Shown: positions 54,691-64,000 of the stretch, piece after piece
Numbering within the stretch: position 1 is the first letter of the stretch
How the letters are laid out: each line of letters begins with the position of its first letter
Assembly: GCA_032717465.1 (NCBI GenBank)
Contig: CM064632.1
Coordinates: 26,407,933 to 26,471,932 of the forward strand
Length of the DNA stretch: 64,000 bases
Source: Coenobita brevimanus
Lineage: Eukaryota; Arthropoda; Malacostraca; Decapoda; Coenobitidae
Direction of reading: 5' to 3'
Translations under genes and position numbers: made by a program
The notes under the pieces: model-generated
Databases searched by the model: none
What the model was told of the DNA's origin: nothing
Seen by the model: only the letters and a program-made list of their open reading frames with translations

Positions 54691-54772
54691 AGATTCTCCG
54701 CAAAAAATTAGTAAATTAAAAAGATAAATGAATAAATAAATAAATAAATTAATTAATTAAAATAATGGGCAT

Positions 54773-54837
54773 CAAAGTGAATGGTTCACGATCGGTGTGG
54801 GCGTGCGACAAGGTTGTGTGATGTCCCAATGGTTGTT

Positions 54838-54881
<44 letters not shown>

Positions 54882-55319
54882 ATGGGGTGATGAGAGATGT
54901 GAAAACACGAGTAATGGAGAGAGGGATGGCATTGGTAATGAATGGTAATGGATGGAATATCTCAAATTTGTTGTATACTGGTGATGCAGTACTGCTTGCA
55001 AGTACCGGACAGGAACTTGGTAGACTAGTGTAGAGTTTTGCTGATGTCTGTGAGCGTCGTGCCTTGAGAGTGAATGTAGAGAAGAGTAAAGTGATGGTTA
55101 TTGAGAGAGAAGGGGACTCCCAATTTGATGTCACAGTGAATGGAGAGAGACTGGAATTTGTGAGAGAGTTCAAATACTTGGGTACGGTGATAGAAAAGAG
55201 AGTAAAATGTGCAAAAGAAGTTGAAAGCAGAGTGACACAAGGAAGAAAAGTAGCTGGTGCAATGAAGGCCTTGATAATAAATAGAGACTTGAGTGTTGCA
55301 GCTGCACGAGGCTTACATG
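54773..55319 (+). pseudogene. 5'-truncated LINE, tandem copy 2
   Basis: Same fragment as at 52,244, cut at the duplication end (55,319). Motif B region VGVRQGCVMSQWLFNI, (TA)n at 54,838-54,878, MDGVMRDVKTRVMERGM, mutated motif C LLYTGDAVLL, then RVNVEKSKVMVIER and REFKYLGTVIEK. The frame stays open to VTQGRKVAGAMKAL because it lacks the 2-nt deletion of copy 1. The C-terminal tail is absent. Confidence 0.8.
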
Positions 55320-55690
55320 GCGGTGAGATGTGTTGACTCGAGTTTCAGTCGATCCGTCTGTGTACTGTATCTGTCTTCTTGTCTGTCCGTCTGTCTATCT
55401 ATCTATTTATCTATCTATTTTGTGTGAGGTGGTCTTGTTGAGAATGACTGAGGAAGTGTGTTTTGTAGGATTCAAGTATGTCTGTCTGCCTGTCAATCGA
55501 TCTGTCACATGCCAAACACAGCATCCTGTGAGGGGTGGCCTGGTTGAGTATCTTATTAAGGAAATGGGGTCTGTATTGCGTTGAGGAAGGATGTGTTGTA
55601 GGAAAAAAGTTATTGAAATGGGAAAATAAGTATACTAGGAAAACGGATACTGAAATTGGAGCTGAGAGTTCATCAGAAAATTGGTACTGG
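55320..55690. other. No gene seen
   Basis: Contains TCTGTCTATCTATC-type repeats at 55,380-55,418. Confidence 0.7.
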
Positions 55691-55696
55691 AATGAA

Positions 55697-55878
55697 GAAA
55701 TGGCTGTTTAAGTAAGAAATGGCTGTTTAGATAAGAAATAGCTGTTTAAATAAGAAATGGCTGTTTAGATAAGAAATAGCTGTTTAGATGAGAAATGGCT
55801 GTTTAATTAGAAATGGCTGTTTACATAAGGAATAGCTGTTTAGATAAGAAATGGCTGTTTAATTAAGAAATAGCTGTT
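55697..55878. repeat. Minisatellite, 19-20-bp unit
   Basis: About nine copies of AAGAAATGGCTGTTTAGAT with A/G and length variants. Confidence 0.92.
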
Positions 55879-56044
55879 TTCATAACGAGCTACATGTAGC
55901 GGAAGACGAACACATAACTGCTAACGAAATGTGTCTAAGAGAAAGTGGATACTGAAATGGAGAAATACGTTTAGCAGAAAATTCGTGCCCAGATTCGCAG
56001 ACGAAGTTAGGATCAATTTCGTGTTGTAATTTGCCGTTTATTTT

Positions 56045-56475
56045 TGCAGGAAGGGCAAGGAAGATGTAGAATTGCAGGAAGGACAAGGAGAATGGGCAAG
56101 GACAAGGAGAATATAGAATTGCAGGAAGGACAAGGAGAATATAGCATTGCAGGAAGGACAAGGAGAATATAGAATTGCAGGAAGGATAAGGAGAATATAG
56201 AATTGCAGGAAGGACAAGGAGAATATAGAATTGCAGGAAGGACAAGGAGAATATAGAATTGCAGGAAGGACAAGGAGAATATAGAATTGCAGGAAGGACA
56301 AGGAGAATATAGAATTGCAGGAAGGACAAGGAGAATATAGAATTGCAGGAAGGACAAGGAGAATATAGAATTGCAGGAAGGACAAGGAGAATATAGAATT
56401 GCAGGAAGAACAAGGAGAATATACAGTAGAATTGCCGGAAGGACAAGTAGAATATAGAACTGCATGAAGGACATG
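56045..56475. repeat. Minisatellite, 28-bp unit
   Basis: About 14 copies of AATTGCAGGAAGGACAAGGA plus GAATATAG. Because 28 is not a multiple of three, the minus strand reads a 28-residue periodic Leu/Ser/Cys/Phe ORF in all three frames. This is an artefact. Confidence 0.96.
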
Positions 56476-56846
56476 GAGAATACAGAATCTTTCTAGGTCA
56501 CTTGTTATAGGTGCAAAATCAGCTATTATTTACGAGAGAGAAATCATAGTAAGGATAATTAAAGAGAATGCAGAATAATCCTTTGTCTCATTTATATTTC
56601 TTACTGGAAAAAGACGCAATGAGAAAAATTACGACATGCAGTGGTTCGTAAAAATGTTGCAGCATCCCGCCCTTGAAAATTGTGAGGCTGAAATGTGAGT
56701 CGCAGAAACAGTGGTGAAATTAGGAAATGTGTGTAACGGGAACCAGAGGCTGAAATGAAGATAACTGTTTAGGAGGACACTGATACGGTAATGTTAAAAT
56801 GGTTGTAGCATAGATGGGCAAGTGAAATAAGAATGTGTGTGTGTGG

Positions 56847-56892
<46 letters not shown>

Positions 56893-57624
56893 GAGAAGAA
56901 CGAAACACCAGACTTAGAAATGTGTGTGTTTGTAGGAGAAGGAAGTATGAGAATAAGAAAATGTGTATAGCTGAACATAAATTTAGCTCAGGACTAGGAA
57001 AATGTGTCTTTTTCAGGGCAAAAGCTGAATTATCATGGCAGATCTTTGTGATGGTGTACTGGTGATTCTAAAAGAAATTATGGTTACAGCTATTGCAACT
57101 TTTCTTTATTAAGAATGTATGAGGGTAAACTGATTTCATTGTCTTCGGATTCTGCTACACATTCGTTATTCACTGTTTTCATTTAAATACATTTCTGAAC
57201 ATGAGATTTTAAGCATATCAATTACTTAGACAGTAATAGTCTCTTTATATATATACCTGTACAGTGTACACTCATAAATTCGTCTGTTATGGCTATTTAG
57301 TAGTAACTATCAGATCAGGGCAACTTTAGGAAATTCCAAGGCAAACTCCATCCGCCTATCTCGTTAAATGCCTTTCCGTTCGCTTATGTAACAGAATACT
57401 AAATAAATAAGTAAATAAAAAGTAAGAGGTAACAAGTCTTGAACTGTGGAAATGCGTAATTTTTGTTTTTAATTGAAATCATAGTTGATTTTAAGAGAAA
57501 ATTTAAATGGAAAAAAACACTGAGATGAAGAAACGAGTGTTACCAGAGTGTAACAATGAAAAAAAAAAAATGTTTAAGAAAGCGGATATTGAAAGACATA
57601 AAATCGTTTAGGAAAATAATTTGA
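56476..57624. other. No gene seen
   Basis: AT-rich spacer with (GT)n at 56,837-56,891. Confidence 0.7.
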
Positions 57625-58127
57625 TGTACCATCGATAAAAAAAAGTATCGGGACCCTTTCAGTGTGAGACATTATGATACACGGACTATGATTTACGGGA
57701 AATGACACGGTTATGTCATTTTGTATCTTTCATTTGTGTTGTTATCATACATTTTACAGATATATAGCTGGATTAGTCGGCGTAACATTGTACTGCATGG
57801 TAAATCAACGATTTTTGTGAATTAAACAGGCATGCCAACACTTCCGATTGAACCTGTATATAGCTGGATTAGTCGGCGTAACATTGTACTACATGGTAAA
57901 TCAACGATTTTTGTGAATTAAACAGGCATGCCAACACTACCGATTGAACCTGTATATAGCTGGACTAGTCGGTGTAACATTGTACTACATGGTAAATCAA
58001 CTATTTCTGTGAATTAAACAGGCATGCCAACACTTCCGATTGAACCTGAGACGATGTATTTCACATCTTATCCAACTCCTGGGTGCCGATACTTTTTTTT
58101 TTTTTTTTTTTTTATCGATGGTACAAA
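57625..58127. mobile_element. Non-autonomous DNA transposon with 96-bp internal tandem repeats
   Basis: The terminal inverted repeat has CCATCGATAAAAAAAAGTAT plus CGG at the left (about 57,630-57,652) and the reverse complement at the right (about 58,087-58,124, with a longer A/T run). Both are flanked by TA, as for Tc1/mariner-type insertions. Inside, three copies of a 96-bp unit start with TAGCTGGA at 57,765, 57,861 and 57,957. There is no ORF. Confidence 0.75.
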
Positions 58128-58609
58128 ATAGGAAACGTATTTAGTAGGAGACTTCCTTCCAGCCTTCCTCCTCCTCGCTTCCCTCTCCCACGCCACCCTC
58201 CATCTTCCTACCCCCATCTTCTCAGGCTGGTGACAAGCCAGAATAAGCGAAATATTGCTAAACAAAATATTTCATCACATGTTTCACAAGGTAATAGTCA
58301 CTCAGATATGGATGTGAAGTTTGCTGGATGAGTGCAGGAGGGAAAAAAGCGCTTAAACTCATAAACAAAACCTCTTCAGACCGGCGATGTAGCTTTCTTC
58401 GACTATTTTGCCAAAACTGAGTGAGCCAAAGTGTGGAGTAAACTTAATCTTTATGGTAATTTCTGAAAATGTGATGACGACAGAACATTATATCAAACTT
58501 CGCTCTAGCGTTGCTGACTGCATTCTCTAATGTGGGATGCAGGCTGGGCACATAAAGCAATTTGCAAGTGGGTCTTCTGGTAGATCAGTAAACTCTGCTG
58601 TAACGAAAT
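58128..58609. other. No gene seen; dispersed motif at 58,511-58,550
   Basis: Includes one GGGATGCAGGCTGGGCA motif copy. Otherwise plain. Confidence 0.7.
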
Positions 58610-58710
58610 TCAAGCCCCTAAACTATTCCCTGTACCCAGCCGGAATTTGAACCTGGGTCCATTGTGAACGCAGGCCACCTCTCTAGCGCCTCGGCCACCG
58701 CCTCCCCCAA
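58610..58710 (-). mobile_element. tRNA-like SINE head
   Basis: On the minus strand, GGTGGCCGAGGCGCTAGAG (A-box-like, Leu/Ser-tRNA-like) is followed about 40 nt later by AGGTTCAAATTCCGG (B-box-like). The dispersed CGTCTGG/GCAAGAA motif flanks it on the right. Confidence 0.55.
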
Positions 58711-58906
58711 ATCTCATTAAAGCTGAATTAAACCGTCTGGAGGAAGCAAGAAAAATATACATGAAGAAATTTTCACTAAAATGCAAGAGTTGAGAAAAGT
58801 TTGTAAATATGGGTAAAGTGTGTACGCCTCACGTCTCCCTGAAGTTACTCGCACAGTTTCCCTCTGATAAAGTTTTCTGTGTCTTTTAATTAGGGTTATA
58901 AATCCT

Positions 58907-58991
<85 letters not shown>

Positions 58992-59388
58992 TACAATAGA
59001 TATAACTCTCAAGTCCATCTACACAATCCTAGCGCCGTGTTTACTTTTCCAGTGATTATTTGTAGGCTGAGTGATTGTATAGAACAACCCGTGGACACTT
59101 GACGGGATGACCACCGAATGCACTAGAGAGAAATAAAAACGATAGTGGGCCGAGGGACAGGGAAACACAAGAGCGGTTTTCGTGGGCTGAGCTTGGCCGA
59201 TAATTGTGTCCATCAATATTCTGGTCAGGAAATTGAGTAATCACCCACGAGGATCCATCTGTCTGTCTGGACGCCCGGGAAATGGACGGGCAAATTGTTT
59301 TCCTCCAAGATAGGAAAGGTTGGGGCGCCACACGTACGTACAGCCGCCATCAAAAGTCCTGTCGCAGCTCTTGTTTTCCTCTTCTTGG
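58711..59388. other. No gene seen; two microsatellites
   Basis: (CT)n at 58,910-58,945 and (GT)n at 58,953-58,988 lie side by side. Confidence 0.75.
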
Positions 59389-59506
59389 TTTGCGACAGTG
59401 TGGTGAATCCATAGTAACTGACACTAATGGATTTATTTTGCTATAGATATTTACCTTTAGATCGGTTTCTTTAGTGTCGACTGCTGAGGATTCACCACAC
59501 TAACTG

Positions 59507-59509
<3 letters not shown>
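59389..59509. repeat. Inverted repeat able to form a long hairpin
   Basis: GTGTGGTGAATCC at 59,398-59,410 pairs with GGATTCACCACAC at 59,488-59,500. The arms extend on both sides (GACACTAA/TTAGTGTC inside, GCGACA/TGTTGC outside) with small bulges. Confidence 0.8.

Positions 59510-59561
<52 letters not shown>
59510..59561. repeat. (AG)n microsatellite
   Basis: About 25 AG units immediately after the hairpin. Confidence 0.98.
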
Positions 59562-59563
<2 letters not shown>

Positions 59564-59679
59564 ACAGGACTTTTGATGCTGGCTATACACATCTCAAAGT
59601 TGACTGCGTGTACACGTACTGTACTGTACATTCAGACTATCAGTACATACAAATATCGATGTGTTGTCTGTTTACTTGT

Positions 59680-59872
<193 letters not shown>

Positions 59873-59874
<2 letters not shown>

Positions 59875-60125
59875 GTGCCCATATTCAGTGTGACTTTTTG
59901 TAATTTAATTGTGAATATCTTGCCCCAGGTGGCAAAGGAAGCTTCTTAATTCCTTATCACCTTATCTTATAGAACCATAATATTCTCGTGTGTTATATCA
60001 ATATATTAGCAACGTAGGTTTTAGATTTAATTTGCAGAATAAATCGCTAGGGAACAGGTGCTAGGGATCCACGCAGACATTCCAGTAGTGGGAAACTCAA
60101 ACTTACTATCGCCTACTTGTTGTAT
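59873..60125. other. No gene; half-copy of the inverted-repeat family
   Basis: AATAAATCGCTAGGGAACAG and GTGCTAGGGATCC at about 60,038-60,072 are one arm only. Confidence 0.6.
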
Positions 60126-60399
60126 TACCTCCACCAAGGAGGTTATGTTTTCACCCCTGTCCGTCTGTTAGTTTGTTTATTGGTTGGTATGTGAACAAGA
60201 TTACACAAAAACTACTGGACGGATTTCCACGAAACTTGGTAGAAAAATGGGCCTTGGCCCAGAATAGACTCCAATAAATTTTGGTGCTGATCCGGATTAA
60301 GGTGCGGATCCAGGATTTTTTTTTTTTTTTTTACTTTCTTAAGAATGGGAGATAGGGCGTTGGCGGATGTATGCGCTGTACTGAGTGCCATTCTAGTTT
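60126..60399. repeat. Ancient-type dispersed repeat (CCTCCACCAAGGAGGTTATG family)
   Basis: The ordered blocks are ACCTCCACCAAGGAGGTTAT, ACTACTGGACGGATTTCCAC plus GAAACTTGGT, TTTTGGTGCTGATCCGGATT, a T-run, GAGATAGGGCG and GAGTGCCATTCTAGTT. I recognise this block order from repeats in many unrelated animals. Short inverted ends (CCTTGGTGGAGGTA against CGTTGGCGGATGTA) suggest a DNA-transposon-like origin. There is no coding frame. Confidence 0.6.
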
Positions 60400-60455
60400 A
60401 GATTTGCTTTCACAGGAAGGTCAAGGAAGGAAGATGTAGAATGTTTTACAAGACT

Positions 60456-60670
60456 CGTATTCTCGTTGGTTAAGGAAGCTCCCTAATACCTTTTCTTAGT
60501 AATTTAATTTGCATATTACACCTTGCCGTCCTCTTCAGTGTTACTTATGTCATTCTAAAATCACCATACTCTGCATAAATACCGTACAAAATGATATTAA
60601 CTAGCCGTATCCAAAACTTAATCGGTAAGGAAGAGGTGTCAGGGAGCTTGCTTAACTGACGGGAATACGG
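60456..60670. mobile_element. Long-inverted-repeat MITE, copy 4
   Basis: Left arm CGTATTCTCGTTGGTTAAGG, right arm GGAAGAGGTGTCAGGGAGCT then TGCTTAACTGACGGGAATAC. Internal CTCTGCATAAATACCGTAC is in the same orientation as copies 2, 3 and 5. Confidence 0.85.
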
Positions 60671-60992
60671 GTTGGGGTGTGGAATGTGTTTATTTTATTC
60701 TCACTACTGCCCAGTAAGATTTTATTCCACAGAGTAAATGATTTTTAGTAGTACAAAGTTTAGTGAATGTCTTAACCCATCCATTTTGAGAAGTCTCACC
60801 AAGTCTTATTAAAATCGTTCAGAGGCAGCAAGAATAAACTAAATAAACTAAACTAATAAGGTGATGGTGTGGTGGGGGGACGCTGCAGGATTTATAGGCT
60901 ACTGGTGCTGGTGTAACGTGTGTATTGTTGTTATCACCAGATTTTATACCATTTCATAAGCACCTATAGTAACGATGGGGATAGTGAGGACA
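60671..60992. other. No gene; dispersed-motif copy
   Basis: AAAATCGTTCAGAGGCAGCA plus AGAATAAAC at 60,808-60,838. Confidence 0.65.
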
Positions 60993-61209
60993 CGTATTCT
61001 CGTCGGTTGTTGAAGCTCCCTAACACCTTCTCTTAAGCGATTTACTTTGCGTATTGCACCATACTCTCCTAGTTCGTGTTACATAAATCATGATAACATC
61101 GTCATACTCTGCATAAGCAAAGTACAAAAAGATATTAACCGGCTATATCAAATAATAAGTCGCTAAAGAAGAGGTGCTAGGGAGCCTCCTTAGCCGACGA
61201 GAATACAGG
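60993..61209. mobile_element. Long-inverted-repeat MITE, copy 5
   Basis: Arms CGTATTCTCGTCGGTTGTTG and the right-hand GAAGAGGTGCTAGGGAGCCT with CCGACGAGAATACAGG. This is the best-matched pair of arms. Confidence 0.87.
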
Positions 61210-61450
61210 CCTGTTCTTATTCCTCTAGATGCAAAATCCCTGAATTATCGTCTGGCTGTGTTAAAGCAAAAATTAATAATAAGAGGGCAATAAGGTTTAA
61301 TGAACAAAATAAATCTCTTAGGAAAAGGTGTTAGGCAACTTCCTCAGTCGTGCACAGCCTTACAGTCTTATTGAGCTTGTCACTCCTGCTGCGTTAATCT
61401 TTCCTTATTGCATTTATATTTACATCCGCGTTTGGGAAGCGGTAGAGGAT

Positions 61451-61497
<47 letters not shown>

Positions 61498-61740
61498 TGG
61501 GGGATACCGTCCCATCACTTTCCTTTCAGCACCAGATAACGCACTCACTCACTCCCAGCTTAGGCCAGACCTCTTTTAGTAATCTTACCAAATTCATATA
61601 GTACTTTTCTTTAATTCTTTCAGTACAGTTTTCATTGCATTCTTGGTTCCCTCAAATGCATTCCCTCTTTGCTTCCACGAGATGATGATATTCCTGCCAC
61701 TGTAGCCTGTCCCCAGACATTGCTACATTTTAGGAGAAAA
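61210..61740. other. No gene; half MITE and (GT)n
   Basis: A right arm only at about 61,303-61,350 (AGGAAAAGGTGTTAGGCAAC). (GT)n at 61,453-61,495. Confidence 0.7.
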
Positions 61741-61744
61741 TCAT

Positions 61745-61950
61745 AGCAGTGAAACCCTGAGCAGTGAAACGCATAACTTCGAAACCCTGAGCAATGAAAC
61801 CGTAACAGTGAAACCCAGAGCAGTGAAACCCAGAGTAGTGAAACCCATAGCTTTGAAACCCATAACAGCGAAACCCATAGCTGTGAAACCTATAGCTATG
61901 AAACCCATAGCAGTGAAACCCTTAGCTGTGAAACCCATAGCAGTGAAATT
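61745..61950. repeat. Minisatellite, 15-bp unit
   Basis: About 13 copies of AGCAGTGAAACCCAT with variation at AGCAGT/TAGCTGT/TAACAGC. The plus frame reads a five-residue K-P-I-A-V-type repeat (61,808-62,086), which is an artefact of the 15-bp period. Confidence 0.93.
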
Positions 61951-62069
61951 GCTCGGGGATGTCTTGGAGTCAGGGTCACATCGGGAATTTATAGGTCACA
62001 GGTGCTGGGGTGGAATGTGTGTTGACCTGGCCTGGCTGGCGACTCACCTTCCCGCCACCACCTGGGCTT

Positions 62070-62282
62070 GTATTCTCGGTGATTGAGGAAGCTTCCTAAC
62101 ACCTCTTCCTTAGCGGTTTACCTTTAGGATATGTAAGTTTAATATCCATTTGTGCGTTATTTATGCAGCGTATGGCGATAGTGTAAGGATTTATATAACA
62201 CAGACGAGGACAAGAAGATGTAGACAAAATAATTCGCTTAGGAAAAGGTGTTAGGGAGCTTCCACAACCGACGAGAATACGG
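62070..62282. mobile_element. Long-inverted-repeat MITE, copy 6
   Basis: Arms GTATTCTCGGTGATTGAGGA and the right-hand GGAAAAGGTGTTAGGGAGCT with CCGACGAGAATACGG. The internal part (TTATTTATGCAGCGTATGGC) is inverted relative to copies 2-5 and matches copy 1. Confidence 0.85.
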
Positions 62283-63628
62283 ACTCATGGGGTTGTAGTG
62301 GTGTCACCTTAGGATGCTTACCAGGCTCCCTTTGTTGCCAGGTTTGTTTGTGTTTTTGTTCCTTTGTTTTCATCTAACACAGATCCGTAACCCCATTTCA
62401 GTTGGATAAATTTGACTAGTAACCATGGAGACTCATTTCTGCCACGTAACTAAGGCTCCTAGAATTTCATGCAACCTCGAATTAGTATGAAGGTAAAGTT
62501 GGTCCAGTTTCATCAGATAACAGCCCAACTACAGTGATTGCTACGTAAATCTTCCCGTCTGCTATAATAATGACAGATAATGTCTATAAAATAAATGTAG
62601 AAGGCATGTAGAAGATACTTAAGTTAAATAGAATAAAAACTTACTAAGATTATGCCTGTAAAATAATATGGAATGCATTTAAGAAAATACTGAAGTGTAA
62701 TAGGATAAAACCTCACTAAGAAATAAGAGTTAAAGAGCTACCATAGTGTACGAGAATATGACCCACGATGACGCTCTCACTCCTTGTAGTAATTCTTGAT
62801 AAATATTTTGGAACATTTATTTGTTTATTTATTTATTTATTTTGCCACCATCAGACTATTTCATTTTTTGTATCGGCAGACAGCTACATTACCACCGGGT
62901 CCACCGATTTTTTTTTTTTTTTCAGCTTAGGTTACACCCAGCGCATTATTTCCACCCCGTACATCCGGTGACATATTACTGTAATAATTCTTACTTATTT
63001 CTTGCTGATGCCATTATTATTATTTTCTTTTTTTTGGTGGGGAGCAAATGAAGAAAACTCATGGGAAGGGAAGAAATTAATGATGGCTGTATCTACTCTC
63101 TCCAGTAAAAGAATAATAATTAAATAAATGAATTTTGGGTTAACAAACAAAATAAAATCGTGTGGAGGTAGCAAGAATATATATAAAATGAGGTCACCCA
63201 AGGGACGAGGTTAAGAGAAGGTCGTGATCGTGGCGTAGGGTACACATGGAGGATTTATCGGTTGTTGGTGCTCGAGGGAAATGTGTGTGACCTGACCTGA
63301 CCTGACCTGGCTGCCTCTGCCATCACCTTCCAGCAGCTGATGGCACATTCAAGGCCTGTATTCTCGTGGGATTGGGACGACCACAAGCACCCGCTTGTAT
63401 TCCTGTATTTTAGATATTTCACCTTCGTTGCTCTGACATATACCGTACGTTGATATACTTCTTGTCTAAATATAAACGGCAATTCCTTTTATCTGGCTGT
63501 CCTACAAAAGTACCTTAGATCAGATTGGTTGTCTCGATGATATGTGTTCAGCCGCCTTAACAATGAGAACTTAACTATTTTAGCCATTTAGAGGACAAGA
63601 GATTACAGGGTTATTACATTCTGCCCAG
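62283..63628. other. No gene seen
   Basis: AT-rich spacer with a degenerate MITE arm at about 62,695-62,760 and another at 63,355-63,380. T-run at 62,910-62,922. Dispersed-motif copy at 63,150-63,190. A five-nucleotide repeat, (TGACC)n, lies at about 63,290-63,308. Confidence 0.65.
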
Positions 63629-63702
63629 TTATTATTATTATTGTTATTATTATTATTATTATTATCATCATCATCATTATTAATTATCATCATCATCATC
63701 AT
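63629..63702. repeat. (ATT)n(ATC)n microsatellite
   Basis: Mixed ATT and ATC triplets end in TCTATCTG at the LINE-B 3' end. Confidence 0.95.
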
Positions 63703-64000
63703 CTGTCTATCTGTTGCCAGACGCCTTAATCCCGTAAGGGGTGGCCACAAACAAATGGCCTCCATGTCACCCCGTCCCCCGCCATTTCATTGCCCTACTC
63801 CCAGCTCACCTCCCCCCTCTCATATACCTCTCCACTCCATCCCTCCACCTCATCCTTGGCTACCCCTTCCCTCTCCCCCCTTCCACCTCACCCACCTAAA
63901 CTTTCCTCGCCAGTCTCTCATTCTCCATCCACTCCACATGGCCAAACCACCTCAGTGTGCATCTCCTAACCCGTCCTATCACATCCGCATCCATACAACA
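63703..64000 (-). mobile_element. LINE-B copy 4, 3' end, cut by window edge
   Basis: Seen on plus: TGCCAGACGCCTTAATCCCG, GGTGGCCACAAACAAATGGC, then the C-terminal tail region as in 17-330. It continues beyond the window. The frame is short and broken by 63,765. Confidence 0.8.

Larger units (their letters stand above)
54361..55319. repeat. Duplicated segment, copy 2 (959 bp)
   Basis: Mate of 51,821-52,799. Differences include loss of about 14 bp in the MITE left arm and a shorter (TA)n. Confidence 0.93.

Noticed and set aside
55880..56474. 188-codon minus ORF with 28-residue periodicity
   Set aside because: A 28-bp minisatellite read in three frames; not a protein repeat under selection.
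61808..62086. Lys-Pro repeat ORF
   Set aside because: Produced by a 15-bp minisatellite; the non-repeat part has no recognisable domain.

Overview
This window reads as intergenic or intronic DNA of a large, repeat-rich arthropod genome. A decapod crustacean (shrimp, crab or crayfish) is the best guess. The reasons are the very high density of long (GA)n, (CA)n and (TA)n arrays, the tRNA-like SINE heads, and the LINE and gypsy families present. No bacterial-style operon, rRNA gene, functional tRNA gene or convincing conserved host gene is visible. Most open frames outside the transposons are simple-repeat artefacts. The species assignment is inference.

Layout. 1-4.6 kb: minus-strand LINE block. 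A 5'-truncated LINE ('LINE-B', ending in (GATA)n) abuts, inside the reverse-transcriptase domain, a Jockey-like LINE with a zinc-knuckle ORF1 and an endonuclease-RT ORF2. 4.6-7.5 kb: no genes. 7.55-10.77 kb: decayed minus-strand CR1/Jockey-type LINE ('LINE-C'). 10.8-18.7 kb: no genes; microsatellites, one tRNA-like SINE and a CT-rich minisatellite between (GA)n arrays. 18,768-24,956: a complete LTR retrotransposon with 750-bp LTRs and a 4-bp ATCG target duplication. Its domain order is Gag, protease, integrase, reverse transcriptase, RNase H. That is a Ty3/gypsy-type RT in Ty1/copia-type order, the hallmark of the Gmr1 group, and its Gag has a SCAN-like region. It is broken by one frameshift and two internal TAG stops. 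25.3-26.85 kb: GC-rich island with a higher-order 33/36-bp minisatellite open on both strands. 27.5 kb: MITE with two perfect 26-bp palindromes. 28-35.8 kb: pyrimidine- or purine-rich DNA, a LINE-B fragment and an old approximately 120-bp tandem repeat. 36.2-39.4 kb: nearly intact LINE-C copy with a single in-frame stop. 39.6-46.1 kb: LINE-B fragments and compound repeats. 46-64 kb: MITEs, SINE heads, a six-copy long-inverted-repeat family, a tandem approximately 0.97-kb duplication carrying a LINE fragment, many minisatellites, and a further LINE-B copy running off the right edge.

How the parts relate. The coding content is retrotransposon machinery. LINE ORF1/ORF2 products would bind RNA, nick DNA and reverse-transcribe. 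The LTR element would encode capsid, protease, integrase and RT/RNase H. The SINE heads, MITEs and truncated LINEs are non-autonomous and probably depended on enzymes encoded elsewhere. Several simple-sequence arrays sit at the 3' ends or inside these elements, so transposition seems to have seeded part of the microsatellite load.
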